Assembly (NCBI RefSeq): GCF_000735435.1
Contig: NZ_JMPP01000007.1
Coordinates: 1 to 64,000, forward strand
Length of the DNA: 64,000 bases
Direction of reading: 5' to 3'
Source of the DNA: Klebsiella planticola ATCC 33531
Lineage (GTDB): Bacteria; Pseudomonadota; Gammaproteobacteria; Enterobacterales; Enterobacteriaceae
Below are positions 10,591 through 22,588 of the stretch, one piece after another (the first letter of the stretch is position 1; each line of letters begins with the position of its first letter). The translations under genes were made by a program, and so were the position numbers. Below the pieces are notes generated by a model. It had not been told where the DNA came from. It did no database searches and was given only the letters and a program-made list of their open reading frames with translations.

Positions 10591-11595
10591 TTACTTGCGA
10601 ACTGAGTCCGGCGATTTCATATAGCGGAAGAAATCGCTGTCCGGGCTGAGAACCATCACGTCCTGATTGCTCTGGAAGCTATTCTCATAGGCGCGCAGGC
10701 TACGGATAAAGGCATAGAAGCCCGGATCCTGGCTAAATGCATCGGCAAACAGCTTCGCGGCATCCGCATCACCTTCACCACGCATGATACGGCCCTGACG
10801 TTCCGCTTCAGCCAGCGTCTTGGTGACTTCATAGTCCGCCGTTGCGCGCAGCTTCTCAGCCTCTTCCTGGCCCTGTGAACGATGACGACGCGCTACCGCT
10901 TCACGCTCGGCGCGCATACGGTTGTAAATCGCTTCGGACACTTCAGCCGGCAGGTTGATCTGCTTGATACGTACGTCGACAACTTCAATACCCAGCGCCG
11001 CCATACTGTTCGGGTTAATAACCGGCACCTTACCGTTGGTTTCTGCCGATACGCGCTCTGCCGCTTTAGCGATAGCATCGTCGGCCGCCGGCGTACTGAC
11101 TTCATCTTCTGTACCCGCTGAACCGGAGTTCAACGCATCACGCACTTCCAGCGTCAGACGACCGCGGGAATCGGTGACGATATCCTTCACGTCCAGGCGA
11201 CCAATTTCGGAACGCAGACGGTCAGAGAACTTACGCTTCAGCAGTACTTCGGCCTGGGAGACGTCGCCGCCGCCGGTTGCCAGGTAGTAGCGGCTGAAGT
11301 CGCTGATACGCCATTTGATGTAGGAGTCAACGATCAGGTCTTTCTTCTCTTTGGTAACAAAGCGATCGGCCTGGTTGTCCATGGTCTGAATGCGCGCATC
11401 CAGCATTTTCACTGATTCAATAAACGGGAGCTTGAAGTGCAGACCCGGAGAATAGACCAGCGGTTTGTTTTCACTATCGCGGAGAACTTTACCAAAGCGC
11501 AGCGTAATCCCACGCTCGCCTTCTTTGACGACAAAGATCGACATGTAAAGCACTACCAGCACGATGACAATTATCGCAATAACAGATTTACGCAT
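10591..11595 (-). CDS. hflC: HflC, SPFH-domain modulator of FtsH protease
   Basis: Inner-membrane partner of HflK; the HflKC complex forms a periplasmic cage around the AAA protease FtsH and restrains its action on membrane proteins and lambda CII. The 334 residues have an N-terminal signal anchor (3-20) and then the SPFH/prohibitin domain (KEGERGITLRFGKV onward). A long Glu/Ala/Arg-rich coiled coil follows (about 215-290, with ARRHRSQGQEEAEKLRATAD). It starts two bases after hflK ends, as in the hflX-hflK-hflC run. Confidence 0.97.
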   Translation of the reverse strand: MRKSVIAIIVIVLVVLYMSIFVVKEGERGITLRFGKVLRDSENKPLVYSPGLHFKLPFIESVKMLDARIQTMDNQADRFVTKEKKDLIVDSYIKWRISDFSRYYLATGGGDVSQAEVLLKRKFSDRLRSEIGRLDVKDIVTDSRGRLTLEVRDALNSGSAGTEDEVSTPAADDAIAKAAERVSAETNGKVPVINPNSMAALGIEVVDVRIKQINLPAEVSEAIYNRMRAEREAVARRHRSQGQEEAEKLRATADYEVTKTLAEAERQGRIMRGEGDADAAKLFADAFSQDPGFYAFIRSLRAYENSFQSNQDVMVLSPDSDFFRYMKSPDSVRK

Positions 11596-11597
11596 CG

Positions 11598-12854
11598 TTA
11601 TTCCCCCTGACGCTGGTAGTCGTTACGCTGCGCGTTAGCGCGGCGTTGGTCCATAATGTTGCCGTCCGTGGTGGTCGGCGTGGTGCTGGCACTGCTTGAG
11701 CTGGATGCAGGCGGCAGACGCAGCAGATCGCTCGCGCCACTGCTACCGCTCTTTGCCGCCGGAGCACCGGCGCCTTTCAGCATCTGGTCCAGAGGCAGAA
11801 CCATCAGGTTGCCGCCCTTATCGTTCACCAGCACTTTACGGGTATGGCTCAGCACTTTTTCCATGCTTTCGATATACAGACGTTCACGGGTGATTTCCGG
11901 CGCAGCTTTATACTCAGGCAGGATCTTCGCAAAGCGCGCAACTTCACCCTGTGCTTCAAGAACAGTCTGAGTTTTGTACGCACGCGCCTCTTCAAGGATA
12001 CGCTGCGCCTGACCATTGGCTCGCGGCTGAACTTCGTTGGTATAAGCTTCGGCTTCACGGATGTATTGCTGCTCGTTCTCACGCGCCGCAATCGCATCAT
12101 CAAATGCCGCCTTCACTTCTTCCGGCGGACGCGCCGTCTGGAAGTTGACGTCCAGCAGGGTGATCCCCATGTTGTACGGGCGAATCGTCTCTTCCAGCTC
12201 ACGCTGGGTATCGCTACGAATAACGGTACGACCTTCGGTCAAAATGCGGTCCATGGTGTACTTGCCGATTACGCCGCGCAGGGCGCTGTCGGTTGCCTGA
12301 CGCAGGCTATCGTCCGCGCTGGCCACGCTAAACAGGTAGCGCTCAGGATCGGTCACACGATACTGGACGTTCATCTCAACGCGCACGACGTTTTCATCGG
12401 ACGTCAGCATGACGCCAGAAGCCGCCAGTTCACGTACCGACTCAACGTTAACGGCCTGAACGTTATCGATAAAGGTTGGCTTCCAGTTAAGACCTGGCTC
12501 AACCAGATGGCTGAATTTACCAAAGCGAGTGACCACACCACGTTCAGCTTCCTTGATGGTATAGAAACCGCTGGCAGCCCAGATAATAACCGCAGCCGCC
12601 GCCACGATGCCGACAATGCGTCCGCCCATCGGGCCGCGTGGTCCCTGAGAGCTGCTACCGCTCCCCTGGCCCCCTTTACCGCCACCGAGACCGCCAAGTT
12701 TTTTACTTAACTTGCGGAAGATATCATCCAGATCGGGCGGCCCCTGCTCGCGACCACCTTTATTGCCATTTCCCCCGGAGTTGCCGCCTTGGTTATTGCT
12801 GCTCCCCCACGGGTCGCGGTCCTGTCCGTTATTACCGGGCTGATTCCACGCCAT
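11598..12854 (-). CDS. hflK: HflK, SPFH-domain modulator of FtsH protease
   Basis: Partner of HflC, 418 residues. The cytoplasmic N-terminal tail (1-78) is extremely Gly/Asn/Gln-rich, followed by one membrane segment at about 79-98 (RIVGIVAAAAVIIWAASGFY). Then come the SPFH domain (KEAERGVVTRFGKF), a coiled coil, and a Ser/Thr-rich C-terminal tail with a nine-residue Ser/Ala run near 385-395. Both low-complexity ends are normal for enterobacterial HflK. It lies 65 bases downstream of hflX and is almost contiguous with hflC. Confidence 0.97.
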   Translation of the reverse strand: MAWNQPGNNGQDRDPWGSSNNQGGNSGGNGNKGGREQGPPDLDDIFRKLSKKLGGLGGGKGGQGSGSSSQGPRGPMGGRIVGIVAAAAVIIWAASGFYTIKEAERGVVTRFGKFSHLVEPGLNWKPTFIDNVQAVNVESVRELAASGVMLTSDENVVRVEMNVQYRVTDPERYLFSVASADDSLRQATDSALRGVIGKYTMDRILTEGRTVIRSDTQRELEETIRPYNMGITLLDVNFQTARPPEEVKAAFDDAIAARENEQQYIREAEAYTNEVQPRANGQAQRILEEARAYKTQTVLEAQGEVARFAKILPEYKAAPEITRERLYIESMEKVLSHTRKVLVNDKGGNLMVLPLDQMLKGAGAPAAKSGSSGASDLLRLPPASSSSSASTTPTTTDGNIMDQRRANAQRNDYQRQGE

Positions 12855-12919
12855 GTATATGCTCCATATTTGTTTTTGATATCCCCACAGGGGTTAATAT
12901 CTTCAGGCAAGCTGCAAGG

Positions 12920-14200
12920 TCAAATCACGTAATCAACCAGCGCTGGCTCTTGTTTACAGAGGCGACGCCAGTCAACGATCGGCATGCGCACCTGCAGACC
13001 CACGCTGCCGTCATCCTCCAGCCACTCTTTTTCTATCGCCTGAAGCTGATAGAACCGACTTCTCAGTCGCCCTTCCTGTGGCGGTAGACGCAACGTGTGC
13101 TGCGCTACTTCACCGGAAAGCCGTTCCGTCAAAGCCTGAAAAAGCAGTGGTACGCCAACCCCGGTCTGGGCGGAGAGCCAGACCCGAATCGGTTTATTCT
13201 CTTCATCTCTATCGATACGCGGTTCAAAATCATCCAGCATGTCGATTTTGTTCATCACCAGCAGCATCGGGATCTCATCGGCCTCAATTTCCGCCAGGAC
13301 CGTATTTACTGCATCAATGTTTTCCTGCACCCGAACATCGGCTGCATCAATCACGTGCAGCAGCAGCGTCGCCTGACGCGTCTCCTGCAAAGTGGCTTTA
13401 AACGCCGCGACCAGATCGTGCGGCAGATGGCGAATAAAGCCAACGGTATCCGCCAGCACGGTCTCGCCCACATCGGTAACATCAATGCGGCGCAGCGTCG
13501 GATCCAGCGTCGCGAACAGCTGGTTCGCAGCGTAGACCTCGGCTTCCGTTATCTGGTTGAACAGCGTTGATTTTCCGGCGTTGGTGTATCCCACCAGCGA
13601 GACGGTTGGAATATCGGCTTTGGCTCGTGACCGCCGTCCTTGCTCACGCTGTTTTGACACTTTCTCCAGCCGCGACAGGATCTGCATGATCCGATTGCGC
13701 AGGAGTCGACGGTCAGTTTCGAGCTGGGTTTCACCCGGGCCGCGCAAACCAATCCCGCCTTTCTGTCTTTCAAGGTGGGTCCAGCCGCGAACCAGGCGCG
13801 TGGCCATATGGCGCAGCTGTGCCAGCTCAACCTGCAGTTTCCCTTCATGGGTACGCGCGCGCTGGGCAAAAATATCTAAGATAAGACCTGTGCGATCGAT
13901 AACCCGGCATTCGCATAAGCGCTCCAGATTTCGTTCCTGAGCCGGGCTCAGGGCATGATCGAACAGCACGACTGACGCGCCGGTCGCTTTTACGGCTTCC
14001 GCAATTTCGACAGCCTTACCTTCACCAACAAAATATTTTGGGTGCGGTGCTTTACGGCTACCGGTAATCACCTGCATTGCTTCGACACCGGCAGAGGAGA
14101 CCAGGGATTCAAACTCCTGAAGGTCTTCCATATCTTTGTCTTGCGAAAAATAGATGTGTACCAGCACCGCCTGCTCACCGGCATCATAACGGTCAAACAA
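12920..14200 (-). CDS. hflX: Ribosome-splitting GTPase HflX
   Basis: Obg-type translational GTPase that binds the 50S subunit and splits stalled 70S ribosomes, notably under heat stress. The 426 residues have an N-terminal HflX domain with the GTP-independent subdomain and a helical [20 protein letters not shown] linker. The G domain carries GYTNAGKST (around residue 205), [10 protein letters not shown] and NKID. The C-terminal domain ends in YVI. It lies between hfq and hflK, the conserved order, and all are read on the minus strand. Confidence 0.97.
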   Translation of the reverse strand: MFDRYDAGEQAVLVHIYFSQDKDMEDLQEFESLVSSAGVEAMQVITGSRKAPHPKYFVGEGKAVEIAEAVKATGASVVLFDHALSPAQERNLERLCECRVIDRTGLILDIFAQRARTHEGKLQVELAQLRHMATRLVRGWTHLERQKGGIGLRGPGETQLETDRRLLRNRIMQILSRLEKVSKQREQGRRSRAKADIPTVSLVGYTNAGKSTLFNQITEAEVYAANQLFATLDPTLRRIDVTDVGETVLADTVGFIRHLPHDLVAAFKATLQETRQATLLLHVIDAADVRVQENIDAVNTVLAEIEADEIPMLLVMNKIDMLDDFEPRIDRDEENKPIRVWLSAQTGVGVPLLFQALTERLSGEVAQHTLRLPPQEGRLRSRFYQLQAIEKEWLEDDGSVGLQVRMPIVDWRRLCKQEPALVDYVI

Positions 14201-14342
14201 GCGTAAACCCCTTATAAAATACCAGCGGGGAACACAGTTACCCGTTGTCTTTCAGGTCGCATGGACGTTGGCTTTCTTGCCCGACTCTGGCCGGGCCGCC
14301 ACACGCGTCGTTCAAATCTGCCCCTGGCAAATTTGTTATTCA

Positions 14343-14374
14343 CCCCAGTCATTTACTTACGCAAATGGCTGGGG
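14343..14374 (-). terminator. Strong hairpin downstream of hfq
   Basis: A 12-base inverted repeat ccccagtcattt / aaatggctgggg with one wobble pair and an eight-base loop, about 80 bases past the hfq stop and 140 before the hflX start. There is no clear U-run on the minus strand, so it may be a 3' stabilising or processing structure instead of a classical terminator. The rest of the 250-base hfq-hflX gap shows nothing recognisable. Confidence 0.5.
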
Positions 14375-14454
14375 AGTCACTACGCGCCGCCTTTCTGCAA
14401 CCTGAAACGCATCGAATAAACCTGGCTCCCCGGCATGGAAAAACAGCATCAACC

Positions 14455-14775
<321 letters not shown>

Positions 14776-14855
14776 TTATATGTATGCTTGTTTTGTACTC
14801 AGAACCTTACGATTCTTAAAAAAAATTACGCACGATACCGTTTAATTGTACACGT

Positions 14856-15806
14856 TCAGTCCTGGCTCGCACCAACTACCTGTAATACTTTGTTGAGCGC
14901 CTGTTCAGGATGTTCACTATCTAACCAGTGAATATCTTCCCAGCCGCGTAACCAGGTAATCTGACGTTTCGCTAACTGTCTCGTGGCGCAAACACCTCGA
15001 TAAACCATTTCATCATACGGGATCTCGCCATCAAGATATGACCACATCTGGCGGTATCCGACACAACGAATGGAAGGCATATCCGTATGCAAATCTCCGC
15101 GGGCAAAAAGCGCCCGTACTTCTGCTTCAAAACCCGAAGCCAACATCTGATGAAAACGCTGCTCTATGCGTTGATGGAGCAGTTCACGGCTCGCCGGGGC
15201 GATGGCGAACTGATGCACCTGGTACGGCAGAGCGTCTCCTGACGTTTGCGTCAGTTCCGTTAAAGTTTTACCCGAAATGAAAAAAACTTCCAGTGCCCGG
15301 GAAAGTCTTTGCGGATCATTTGGATGAATACGCGCGGCGGCAACGGGATCGATCTCCTGTAGCTGCCGGTGCAATGCGTGCCACCCCTGCTCTGCTGCCT
15401 GCTGCTCAATTTTAGCCCTGACCTGTGGATCCGCCGACGGTAACGGCGACAATCCTTCCAGCAACGCTTTGAAATACAACATCGTTCCGCCAACCAGTAG
15501 CGGAATACGCCCGGCTGCGACGATCTCCGCCATTTCAGCCAGCGCATCGCGGCGAAAATCCGCCGCGGAATAAGCCTCTGCCGGATCGCGAATGTCCAGC
15601 AGCCGATGCGGCGCAGCGCTCAGCTCCGCGGCATCTGGCTTGGCAGTGCCAATATCCATTCCTCGATAGATAAGGGCGGAATCAACACTAATCAACTCTA
15701 CCGGTAAAATTTTACGCAAAGCAATCGCCAGGGCGGTTTTACCGGAGGCCGTCGGGCCCATTAAAAATATTGCCTTAGGCAGGCTCGCCGTGGTGGTATC
15801 ACTCAT
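14856..15806 (-). CDS. miaA: tRNA dimethylallyltransferase MiaA
   Basis: Transfers the dimethylallyl group from DMAPP to N6 of A37 in tRNAs reading UNN codons, the first step to ms2i6A. The 316 residues show the P-loop GPTASGKT (about 17-24), the catalytic Asp and surroundings in [20 protein letters not shown], and the tRNA-binding [14 protein letters not shown] near the C-terminus. The gene overlaps mutL by eight bases, so it is translationally coupled to it. Confidence 0.97.
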   Translation of the reverse strand: MSDTTTASLPKAIFLMGPTASGKTALAIALRKILPVELISVDSALIYRGMDIGTAKPDAAELSAAPHRLLDIRDPAEAYSAADFRRDALAEMAEIVAAGRIPLLVGGTMLYFKALLEGLSPLPSADPQVRAKIEQQAAEQGWHALHRQLQEIDPVAAARIHPNDPQRLSRALEVFFISGKTLTELTQTSGDALPYQVHQFAIAPASRELLHQRIEQRFHQMLASGFEAEVRALFARGDLHTDMPSIRCVGYRQMWSYLDGEIPYDEMVYRGVCATRQLAKRQITWLRGWEDIHWLDSEHPEQALNKVLQVVGASQD

Positions 15807-17664
15807 CTTTCAGGGCAGTCATCGCCGAATGTAAATCAACAGGTTGTAACAGACCACCCGGCGGCGCTTTTACCAGCTGCGGGCACAAACGTTCAACGTC
15901 GGCCAGCACGGTAATCGCCTGCGCCATATTCCACTGCGCATGTTCGCTCGCCAGATTACGCGCGATCCACTGCGCGATGTTGCCGACGTCGAATGCCTTT
16001 TGCTGCGCCAGGTAGCCTATCAGTTCAGGAATCAAGATTTGTAAATTTTGTTGTCTTAAGGGTAAAGGCACGGCGCGAACCGTTAAATGTTGCGCGTCAG
16101 ACTGCAGATCGATACCCAGTAACGCCAGCGCCGACTGCGCTTTATCCAGCGCCGCTTTCTCCGCAGCGGACGCTTTCAGCCGCAGCGGGATCAGCAGCGG
16201 CTGAGCGCACACCGGCTCTACCTCCGGCGTCAGCTGCGCCTGCCGCAGCCAGCGTTCGGCAACCGGCAACGACAGCAGCGCCAGCTTGCCGTCTCGTTCC
16301 AGCAGCGCGCAATCACCAGCAACGATAGTCAGTACGCGGCCAAAGCTTTGGCTGTGCCCGGATAGCCCCTCCGCTGCAGGTGCCGGTGCGCTGCTTTTGC
16401 GTTCCACCGCCGGTGTTTCCAGCAGCTGGCGATAGAGCGCCCCCTGCTGTTTCTGATAGCCGGGCTGCGCATGCGGCCAGCTGGCCGCGCCCGCAGCAGC
16501 GGCTCCCGGAGACGGGCGCGGCGCCTCGCTACTATAGCGCGGTGCCGCGGGCTCACGAGCCGCCGCCGGCTGGGCAAAGTGGTTGCCGCCCGCCGCCACC
16601 CGGTTTTCCGGAACCGTCGGGCGCAGCGGCTCCGCTTCGTGTTCTTCTGCCAGCGGGGCGTTAAGCTGCTGCTGGAGCACGCTCAATACGCCCTGATAGA
16701 TAAAGTCATGCACCAGACGCGACTGGTGGAAACGGACTTCATGCTTCGCCGGGTGGACGTTGACATCCACCTGGTGCGGATCGATCTCCAGATAAAGCAC
16801 AAATGCCGGCTGCTGGTCGGCTCCCAGCTTATCTTCGCAGGCCTGACGAATCGCATGATTAATTAAACGATCGCGCATCATGCGACCATTGACGTAGCAA
16901 TACTGAATTTCCGCCAGCGTCGGGTTGGTATGTAAAGGATCGGCCACCCAGCCGCGCAGGGTCAGATCGCCATGCTGCCACTCGATCGCCAGGGCATGTT
17001 CGAGAAACGGCATGCCGCAGATCGCGCCCAGCCGCCGTTCGCGCTGACCGCCCTCAGGCACCGCACGATACTGACGCACCGCTTTGCCGTTATGGCTGAG
17101 GTTAATGGTGACGTCAAAACGCGCCAGCGCAATGCGTCTGACGATTTCATCGATGTGGCCAAACTCGGTCTTTTCGGTACGCATAAACTTGCGCCGCGCC
17201 GGGGTGTTGTAAAACAGATCCAGCACTTCCAGCGTGGTCCCAACCGGATGCGCCGCCGGTTTGACGGTCACCTCCTGATCGCGCCCCTCGGCGTAGGCCT
17301 GCCAGGCCTCCTGCTGTTCCGCAGTGCGGGAAGTCAGCGTCAGTCGGGCAACCGAGCTGATACTGGCCAGCGCCTCGCCGCGAAAACCGAGGCTGATAAT
17401 CGCTTCCAGGTCGTCGAGCGTGGCAATTTTACTGGTGGCATGACGGGCCAGCGCCAGCGCCAGCTCGTCCTTTTTGATCCCACAGCCGTTATCGCGAATG
17501 CGGATAAGCTTTGCGCCGCCGCGCTCGATATCAATATCAATTCGCGTCGCGCCAGCGTCGAGACTGTTTTCTACCAGCTCCTTCACCACCGACGCCGGAC
17601 GTTCCACCACCTCACCTGCGGCAATCTGGTTGGCGAGCTGCGGCGGTAGAACCTGAATCGGCAT
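15799..17664 (-). CDS. mutL: DNA mismatch repair protein MutL
   Basis: GHKL ATPase that links MutS mismatch recognition to MutH and UvrD. The 621 residues have the N-terminal ATPase with motifs [19 protein letters not shown] and [14 protein letters not shown] Pro/Ala-rich linker spans about 340-430, and a C-terminal dimerisation domain follows. No DQHA(x)2E(x)4E endonuclease motif is seen, as expected for a species with MutH. The linker is slightly longer and more Ala/Pro-rich than I recall for E. coli MutL (615 residues). Confidence 0.98.
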   Translation of the reverse strand: MPIQVLPPQLANQIAAGEVVERPASVVKELVENSLDAGATRIDIDIERGGAKLIRIRDNGCGIKKDELALALARHATSKIATLDDLEAIISLGFRGEALASISSVARLTLTSRTAEQQEAWQAYAEGRDQEVTVKPAAHPVGTTLEVLDLFYNTPARRKFMRTEKTEFGHIDEIVRRIALARFDVTINLSHNGKAVRQYRAVPEGGQRERRLGAICGMPFLEHALAIEWQHGDLTLRGWVADPLHTNPTLAEIQYCYVNGRMMRDRLINHAIRQACEDKLGADQQPAFVLYLEIDPHQVDVNVHPAKHEVRFHQSRLVHDFIYQGVLSVLQQQLNAPLAEEHEAEPLRPTVPENRVAAGGNHFAQPAAAREPAAPRYSSEAPRPSPGAAAAGAASWPHAQPGYQKQQGALYRQLLETPAVERKSSAPAPAAEGLSGHSQSFGRVLTIVAGDCALLERDGKLALLSLPVAERWLRQAQLTPEVEPVCAQPLLIPLRLKASAAEKAALDKAQSALALLGIDLQSDAQHLTVRAVPLPLRQQNLQILIPELIGYLAQQKAFDVGNIAQWIARNLASEHAQWNMAQAITVLADVERLCPQLVKAPPGGLLQPVDLHSAMTALKDE

Positions 17665-17674
17665 GACTGACTCC

Positions 17675-19015
17675 TTAATTGATCAACGTCCTGCCAGGCG
17701 AAGTGGCGCTGGCGGTTTGGGCGGTCTCTCCGCGCGGTGCCGACTGAAGCGGATGTTGCATAAAGTAGTTACGCAGGCCGTTATAAATGGCTTCGGCAAT
17801 CTGCTGCTGATAATTGTCGCTGCCTAACAGGCGCTCTTCTCCGGTGTTGCTGATAAAGCCGGTTTCCACCAGGATCGACGGAATATCCGGCGAGCGCAAT
17901 ACGCCAAGGCTGGCATGCTCAGGGCGGCGTTTGTGCAGATCGCCCACCCGCTGCAGCTGGCTCAATACGTTTGTCGCCACATCATAGCCAACGCGCTGTG
18001 AATGACCGAACTGTAAATCCAGAACCGCCTGGCTCAGGTAAGGGTCCGACTGGCTGTTCGCCAGCACATCGCCCGCGCCGCCCAGCAGTTCAGACTGCTT
18101 CTCATGCTGCTCGAGCCAGCCCGCCATCTCACTGTTCGCACGACGGTTGGACAGCACCCATACCGACGCGCCGGTGGCATCGCGATTCGGTGCCGCATCG
18201 GCGTGAATGGACACCAGGAAGTTAGCATTCTGCTTACGCGCCACGTCCGAACGCCCCATCACCGAAATAAAGTAATCCCCATCGCGGGTCAACACTGGCT
18301 TGAATAGCGGATCGGCATTTAACAGCGCGCGCAGTTTGCGAGCGATGGCAATCGTGACATTCTTCTCTTTGGTGCCGTTCGGTCCAATCGCGCCAGGATC
18401 CTGTCCACCGTGACCGGCATCAATGGCGATAATCACCTTATCATCCGACGCCACCGCACGGCTTACCGGGCGCGTCACGCTCTGGCTGCTGGTCATCGCC
18501 GTTTGTCGTTCGCTACCGGACGATTTGAACGGATTCCGTGCGGGCTCAGCCGGGCGTACAGGCTGCACGACAGGGGCTTCTACCCGTTTGGCTACCACCG
18601 GCGGCGGTGGTGGAGGCGGCGGAGGCGGAGCATCGGCGTTAATGGTGAAAACCACGGTGTAGTTTGAGCCATTTTGCTGCTTCACCGCGCGCGTTTTACC
18701 ATCTTCCGTCAGATCCACCAGCAGTCGCAGAGTCTGGGTATCCTGCGGCGTTCCCGCCCGAATGCTTTTCACCAGATTGTTGCCGCTGAACAGCAGCGGT
18801 AGCCCCTGAAGCGCGCCGCTCTGCTTAATATCCAGCGCCACGGTACGCTTGCCCTGTGGAGTGAACGAATATTCGGGATCGCCGATAAAGCTAATCGTAA
18901 TACGGGCCTGCTGATCTCCATTTGCAACCTGGATATCGGATAAACTTGCCGCAGTGGCCTGAATGCTAAACAGCATCAGCGTCGCGGCCAGCCAACTGGT
19001 TATGCGATAGATCAT
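17675..19015 (-). CDS. amiB: N-acetylmuramoyl-L-alanine amidase AmiB
   Basis: Periplasmic amidase that splits septal peptidoglycan, activated by EnvC. The 446 residues have a signal peptide (1-22, ending QATA), an AMIN localisation domain (about 25-125), a run of ten consecutive prolines near 134-143, and the zinc amidase_3 domain starting [16 protein letters not shown]. Later motifs are [15 protein letters not shown] and [14 protein letters not shown]. The proline run predicts dependence on EF-P during translation; efp, epmA and epmB are all in this window. The gene ends ten bases before the mutL start. Confidence 0.97.
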   Translation of the reverse strand: MIYRITSWLAATLMLFSIQATAASLSDIQVANGDQQARITISFIGDPEYSFTPQGKRTVALDIKQSGALQGLPLLFSGNNLVKSIRAGTPQDTQTLRLLVDLTEDGKTRAVKQQNGSNYTVVFTINADAPPPPPPPPPPVVAKRVEAPVVQPVRPAEPARNPFKSSGSERQTAMTSSQSVTRPVSRAVASDDKVIIAIDAGHGGQDPGAIGPNGTKEKNVTIAIARKLRALLNADPLFKPVLTRDGDYFISVMGRSDVARKQNANFLVSIHADAAPNRDATGASVWVLSNRRANSEMAGWLEQHEKQSELLGGAGDVLANSQSDPYLSQAVLDLQFGHSQRVGYDVATNVLSQLQRVGDLHKRRPEHASLGVLRSPDIPSILVETGFISNTGEERLLGSDNYQQQIAEAIYNGLRNYFMQHPLQSAPRGETAQTASATSPGRTLIN

Positions 19016-19026
19016 CCCGTTATCCT

Positions 19027-19485
19027 TCAGGCTAAACGCGTCAATATAGACTCACCCAATGCAGAGACCGCCGTAACGCGCGCCTCACGCCCTTGTGCCT
19101 GATATGCAAGATGGATTTCGACATCCGGCTCAGGCAATACACCCGCACCTTGTTGAGGCCACTCCACCAGGCAGATGGCATCGTTAGCAAAATAATCACG
19201 GATCCCCATAAACTCGAGCTCTTCAGGGTCCGCCAGACGATACAGGTCAAAGTGGTATACCATCAGATGATCGAGCGTATAGGGCTCCACCAGCGTATAG
19301 GTCGGGCTTTTGACATTCCCGCGATGGCCGAGCGCGTGTAAAAAGCCGCGGCTGAAGGTCGTTTTCCCCGCCCCTAAATCGCCATACAGATAGATGACAG
19401 TCGCGCCAGTACAGGCCTGCGCAATACGGTCACCAAGGTCTAAAGTTGCCTGCTCATCGGCTAAAGGAATCACTCGGTTCATCAT
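19027..19485 (-). CDS. tsaE: tRNA t6A37 synthesis ATPase TsaE
   Basis: P-loop ATPase needed with TsaB, TsaC and TsaD to make N6-threonylcarbamoyladenosine at A37 of ANN-decoding tRNAs. The 152 residues include Walker [17 protein letters not shown] (about 33-48) and the conserved [12 protein letters not shown] and [20 protein letters not shown]. It overlaps the end of nnr by 32 bases and is followed by amiB after 11 bases, so all three are likely co-transcribed. Confidence 0.96.
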   Translation of the reverse strand: MMNRVIPLADEQATLDLGDRIAQACTGATVIYLYGDLGAGKTTFSRGFLHALGHRGNVKSPTYTLVEPYTLDHLMVYHFDLYRLADPEELEFMGIRDYFANDAICLVEWPQQGAGVLPEPDVEIHLAYQAQGREARVTAVSALGESILTRLA

Positions 19486-21004
19486 GGTTCAGGTCAATCA
19501 CATCCGGGTTAACAACACGCCTGAGCGTGGAAAAGAGATCGGTCGCCAGCATCCCGCGGCTGCCATAGCGGGCAGCCAGTCGGTCAGCGGCTTCGCCATG
19601 CGCCACGCAGCCGGCGCAGGCAGCATCATACGGCGTCAGCCGTTGTCCTGACAGTGCGGCGATAATACCGGTCAGCACATCGCCCATTCCGCCGCTGGCC
19701 ATCCCGGCATTGCCGGCATCGATAATGCCCATCTCGCCTGCTTCGCTGGCCACCACCGTGCCCGCGCCTTTCAGCACGACCACGCCTCCGTAACGTTTTA
19801 CCAGACGTTGCGCAGAAAGTAAGCGATCGCTTTCAATTTCTGCCACGTTACAGTTCAGCAGACGGGCGGCTTCACCGGGGTGCGGCGTCAGCACACGATT
19901 GTGACGTTTATCGGGATTGATTGCCAGCAGGTTCAACGCATCCGCATCCCATACCATCGGCTTGCGGCAATCCCACACCTGACGCAGCGCCTGAGCTCCC
20001 CATTCGTTTTGTCCAAGGCCGGGGCCAATCGCCACCACATCGGCCCACTGCAGGCTGTCATCAACACTCTGCGTCGTCAGCTCGTGGACCATTAATTCAG
20101 GCCTGGCGGCGACGATAGGGGCAATGTTTTCTTTGTGAGTGAGCACTCGCACCAAACCCGCCCCCGCCCGTAACGCCGCTTCACCGGCCATGCGGATAGC
20201 GCCAGCGGTACCGCGATCGCCACCGATAATCACCAGCTTACCGTGATCGCCTTTATGCGATGTCGGACGTCTTGGAGGGAGCCAGTCGGCCAGCTGTGAC
20301 GCATCGAAACGCCGCAGCGGCACCGTCTGCGCAGCCAACCAACTTTCGAGTCCCAGCGCGTGGTAGTACAGGCGGCCAACCACATCCCGGGCTTTGCCCG
20401 TCAGCAGCCCGGGCTTGAGGCCAATAAACGTGATCGTGCAGGCCGCATCTATCACCGCCCCAGGGGTGCTCCCGGTTTGCGCATTGAGTCCCGAGGGAAT
20501 ATCCAGCGCCACAACCGGCGCAGGATGCGCATTCGCACGCTGGATTAAGGTCGCGATGTTCTCCCGCGGAGCGCTATGCAGCCCGGTGCCAAGAAGCCCG
20601 TCGATAATGAGAGAAATATCCTGTGGCCAGGGGATATCTGCGGCGTGAATGGTTCCACCGGCGTTCAACCACGCATCACGCGCGGCGCTGGCTTCTTCCG
20701 GCAGCGCTTTCTCGCTCTCGAGTGCCAGCAGCGTGACGGCGATGCCGTCGGCCTGCGCCAGGCGCGCCACCACGTAGCCATCACCACCGTTATTGCCATG
20801 ACCGCAGAGGATCAGCCAGTGCTTGCTGGCAGGGTAGTCGGCTCGCGCCCGCTGAAAAGCCGCTTCCCCGGCCCGTATCATCAGCTCAAACAGCGTCAGG
20901 CCCAGACTGTCCGCCGCCGCTTTTTCCGCGCGCCGCAGCGCATCTGCAGGCCAGATGAAGTGTGGTATACTCACAGGGTTTTTCGTCATCGTATGGTCCA
21001 TCAT
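19454..21004 (-). CDS. nnr: Bifunctional NAD(P)H-hydrate repair enzyme Nnr
   Basis: Repairs hydrated NAD(P)H. The N-terminal YjeF_N epimerase domain (about 1-220) has [16 protein letters not shown]. The C-terminal ribokinase-like dehydratase domain (about 235-500) has [45 protein letters not shown] and [15 protein letters not shown]. Length is 516 residues. The ATG used (21004) shares the sequence CATG with the divergent queG start. A second in-frame ATG four codons in (20992) would remove the overlap and cannot be excluded. Confidence 0.96.
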   Translation of the reverse strand: MMDHTMTKNPVSIPHFIWPADALRRAEKAAADSLGLTLFELMIRAGEAAFQRARADYPASKHWLILCGHGNNGGDGYVVARLAQADGIAVTLLALESEKALPEEASAARDAWLNAGGTIHAADIPWPQDISLIIDGLLGTGLHSAPRENIATLIQRANAHPAPVVALDIPSGLNAQTGSTPGAVIDAACTITFIGLKPGLLTGKARDVVGRLYYHALGLESWLAAQTVPLRRFDASQLADWLPPRRPTSHKGDHGKLVIIGGDRGTAGAIRMAGEAALRAGAGLVRVLTHKENIAPIVAARPELMVHELTTQSVDDSLQWADVVAIGPGLGQNEWGAQALRQVWDCRKPMVWDADALNLLAINPDKRHNRVLTPHPGEAARLLNCNVAEIESDRLLSAQRLVKRYGGVVVLKGAGTVVASEAGEMGIIDAGNAGMASGGMGDVLTGIIAALSGQRLTPYDAACAGCVAHGEAADRLAARYGSRGMLATDLFSTLRRVVNPDVIDLNHDEPSDSFSR

Positions 21005-22142
21005 GTCTCAGCCCCTCGATCTCAATAAGTTAGCGCAGCAAATCAAGCAATGGGGCACTGAACTGGGGTTCCAGCAGGTCGGGATTACCGATACCGATCT
21101 CAGCGCCAGCGAACCTAAACTGCAGGCATGGCTGGATAAACAATACCACGGCGAGATGGAATGGATGGCGCGTCACGGAATGATGCGCGCCCGTCCCCAT
21201 GAGCTTCAGCCCGGTACGTTACGCGTGATCAGCGTGCGGATGAACTATCTTCCCGCCAACGCCGCTTTTGCCCGCACCCTGAAAGATCCCACGCTGGGTT
21301 ACGTCAGCCGTTATGCCCTTGGGCGTGATTATCATAAACTGTTGCGTAACCGCCTGAAAAAACTCGGAGAGATGATTCAGGAACAGTGTGCTTCGCTCAA
21401 TTTTAGACCGTTTGTCGATTCTGCGCCCATTCTGGAGCGCCCTTTGGCGGAAAAAGCCGGACTTGGCTGGACCGGCAAGCACTCGCTGATTCTCAACCGC
21501 GATGCCGGATCGTTCTTTTTCCTCGGCGAACTGCTCGTTGATATTCCGCTCCCCATCGACAGTCCGGTGACGGAAGAGTGCGGCCGTTGCGTGGCCTGCA
21601 TGACTATCTGCCCCACCGGCGCGATCGTCGAACCCTATACCGTGGATGCCCGCCGCTGTATCTCCTATCTGACCATTGAGCTGGAAGGCGCCATTCCCGA
21701 GGAGTTTCGCCCGCTGATCGGCAACCGCATTTACGGCTGCGATGACTGCCAGTTGATTTGCCCGTGGAACCGCTTCTCGCAGTTAACGGACGAAGCGGAT
21801 TTCAGCCCGCGTAAAGCGCTGCATGCGCCGCCGCTGGTAGAGCTGTTTGCGTGGAGCGAAGCCCATTTTCTCAAGGTGACGGAGGGTTCTGCCATTCGCC
21901 GCATCGGTCATCTGCGCTGGCTACGGAATATTGCCGTTGCATTGGGCAATGCGCCCTGGGATGAGGCGCATCTGACGGCGCTGGAAAGTCGCCGAGGTGA
22001 GCACCCACTACTCGATGAACACATTGAGTGGGCGGTGGCGCAGCAAATCGACAAGCGCAATGCCAACGTGGTTGAAGTGCAGTTGCCGAAGAAACAGCGT
22101 CTGGTCCGGGTGATTGAGAAAGGGTTGCCGAGGGATGCCTGA
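21003..22142 (+). CDS. queG: Epoxyqueuosine reductase QueG
   Basis: Cobalamin-dependent iron-sulfur enzyme performing the last step of queuosine synthesis in tRNA. The 379 residues match the family. Two 4Fe-4S clusters are supported by CGRCVACMTICPTGAI and CDDCQLICPWN, and the C-terminus carries a HEAT-like repeat (RRIGHLRWLRNIAVALGN). The start at MSQPLDL was chosen by family length; a frame 16 codons longer runs back inside nnr. It is transcribed divergently from nnr with start codons overlapping by two bases. Confidence 0.97.
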   Translation: MSQPLDLNKLAQQIKQWGTELGFQQVGITDTDLSASEPKLQAWLDKQYHGEMEWMARHGMMRARPHELQPGTLRVISVRMNYLPANAAFARTLKDPTLGYVSRYALGRDYHKLLRNRLKKLGEMIQEQCASLNFRPFVDSAPILERPLAEKAGLGWTGKHSLILNRDAGSFFFLGELLVDIPLPIDSPVTEECGRCVACMTICPTGAIVEPYTVDARRCISYLTIELEGAIPEEFRPLIGNRIYGCDDCQLICPWNRFSQLTDEADFSPRKALHAPPLVELFAWSEAHFLKVTEGSAIRRIGHLRWLRNIAVALGNAPWDEAHLTALESRRGEHPLLDEHIEWAVAQQIDKRNANVVEVQLPKKQRLVRVIEKGLPRDA

Positions 22143-22413
22143 TTCATTCACAGGCTGTGAATAAAAACAAAAATACATTGCGTTTCAACACGCAGACGTT
22201 CGTCAAGTGATCGAATTAACACTTTGAAATGAAATTTATTTGTTAAATATCAAATAGATAGATTGATATCATTCAACAAGTGAAGTTTTTCAACGTCAGG
22301 CGGAAAGAGTTTAACCTGTGGATAACTCTGTTTACAGTATTTTTCTTACGACAGCGGAAAGCATCCCCGGTGCGATTTTGCACTGTGGATAAACTGGAGA
22401 TGAGAAGAAATTT

Positions 22414-22489
<76 letters not shown>

Positions 22490-22512
22490 TTGGGTATGGT
22501 GCTTTCAAATTT

Positions 22513-22588
<76 letters not shown>

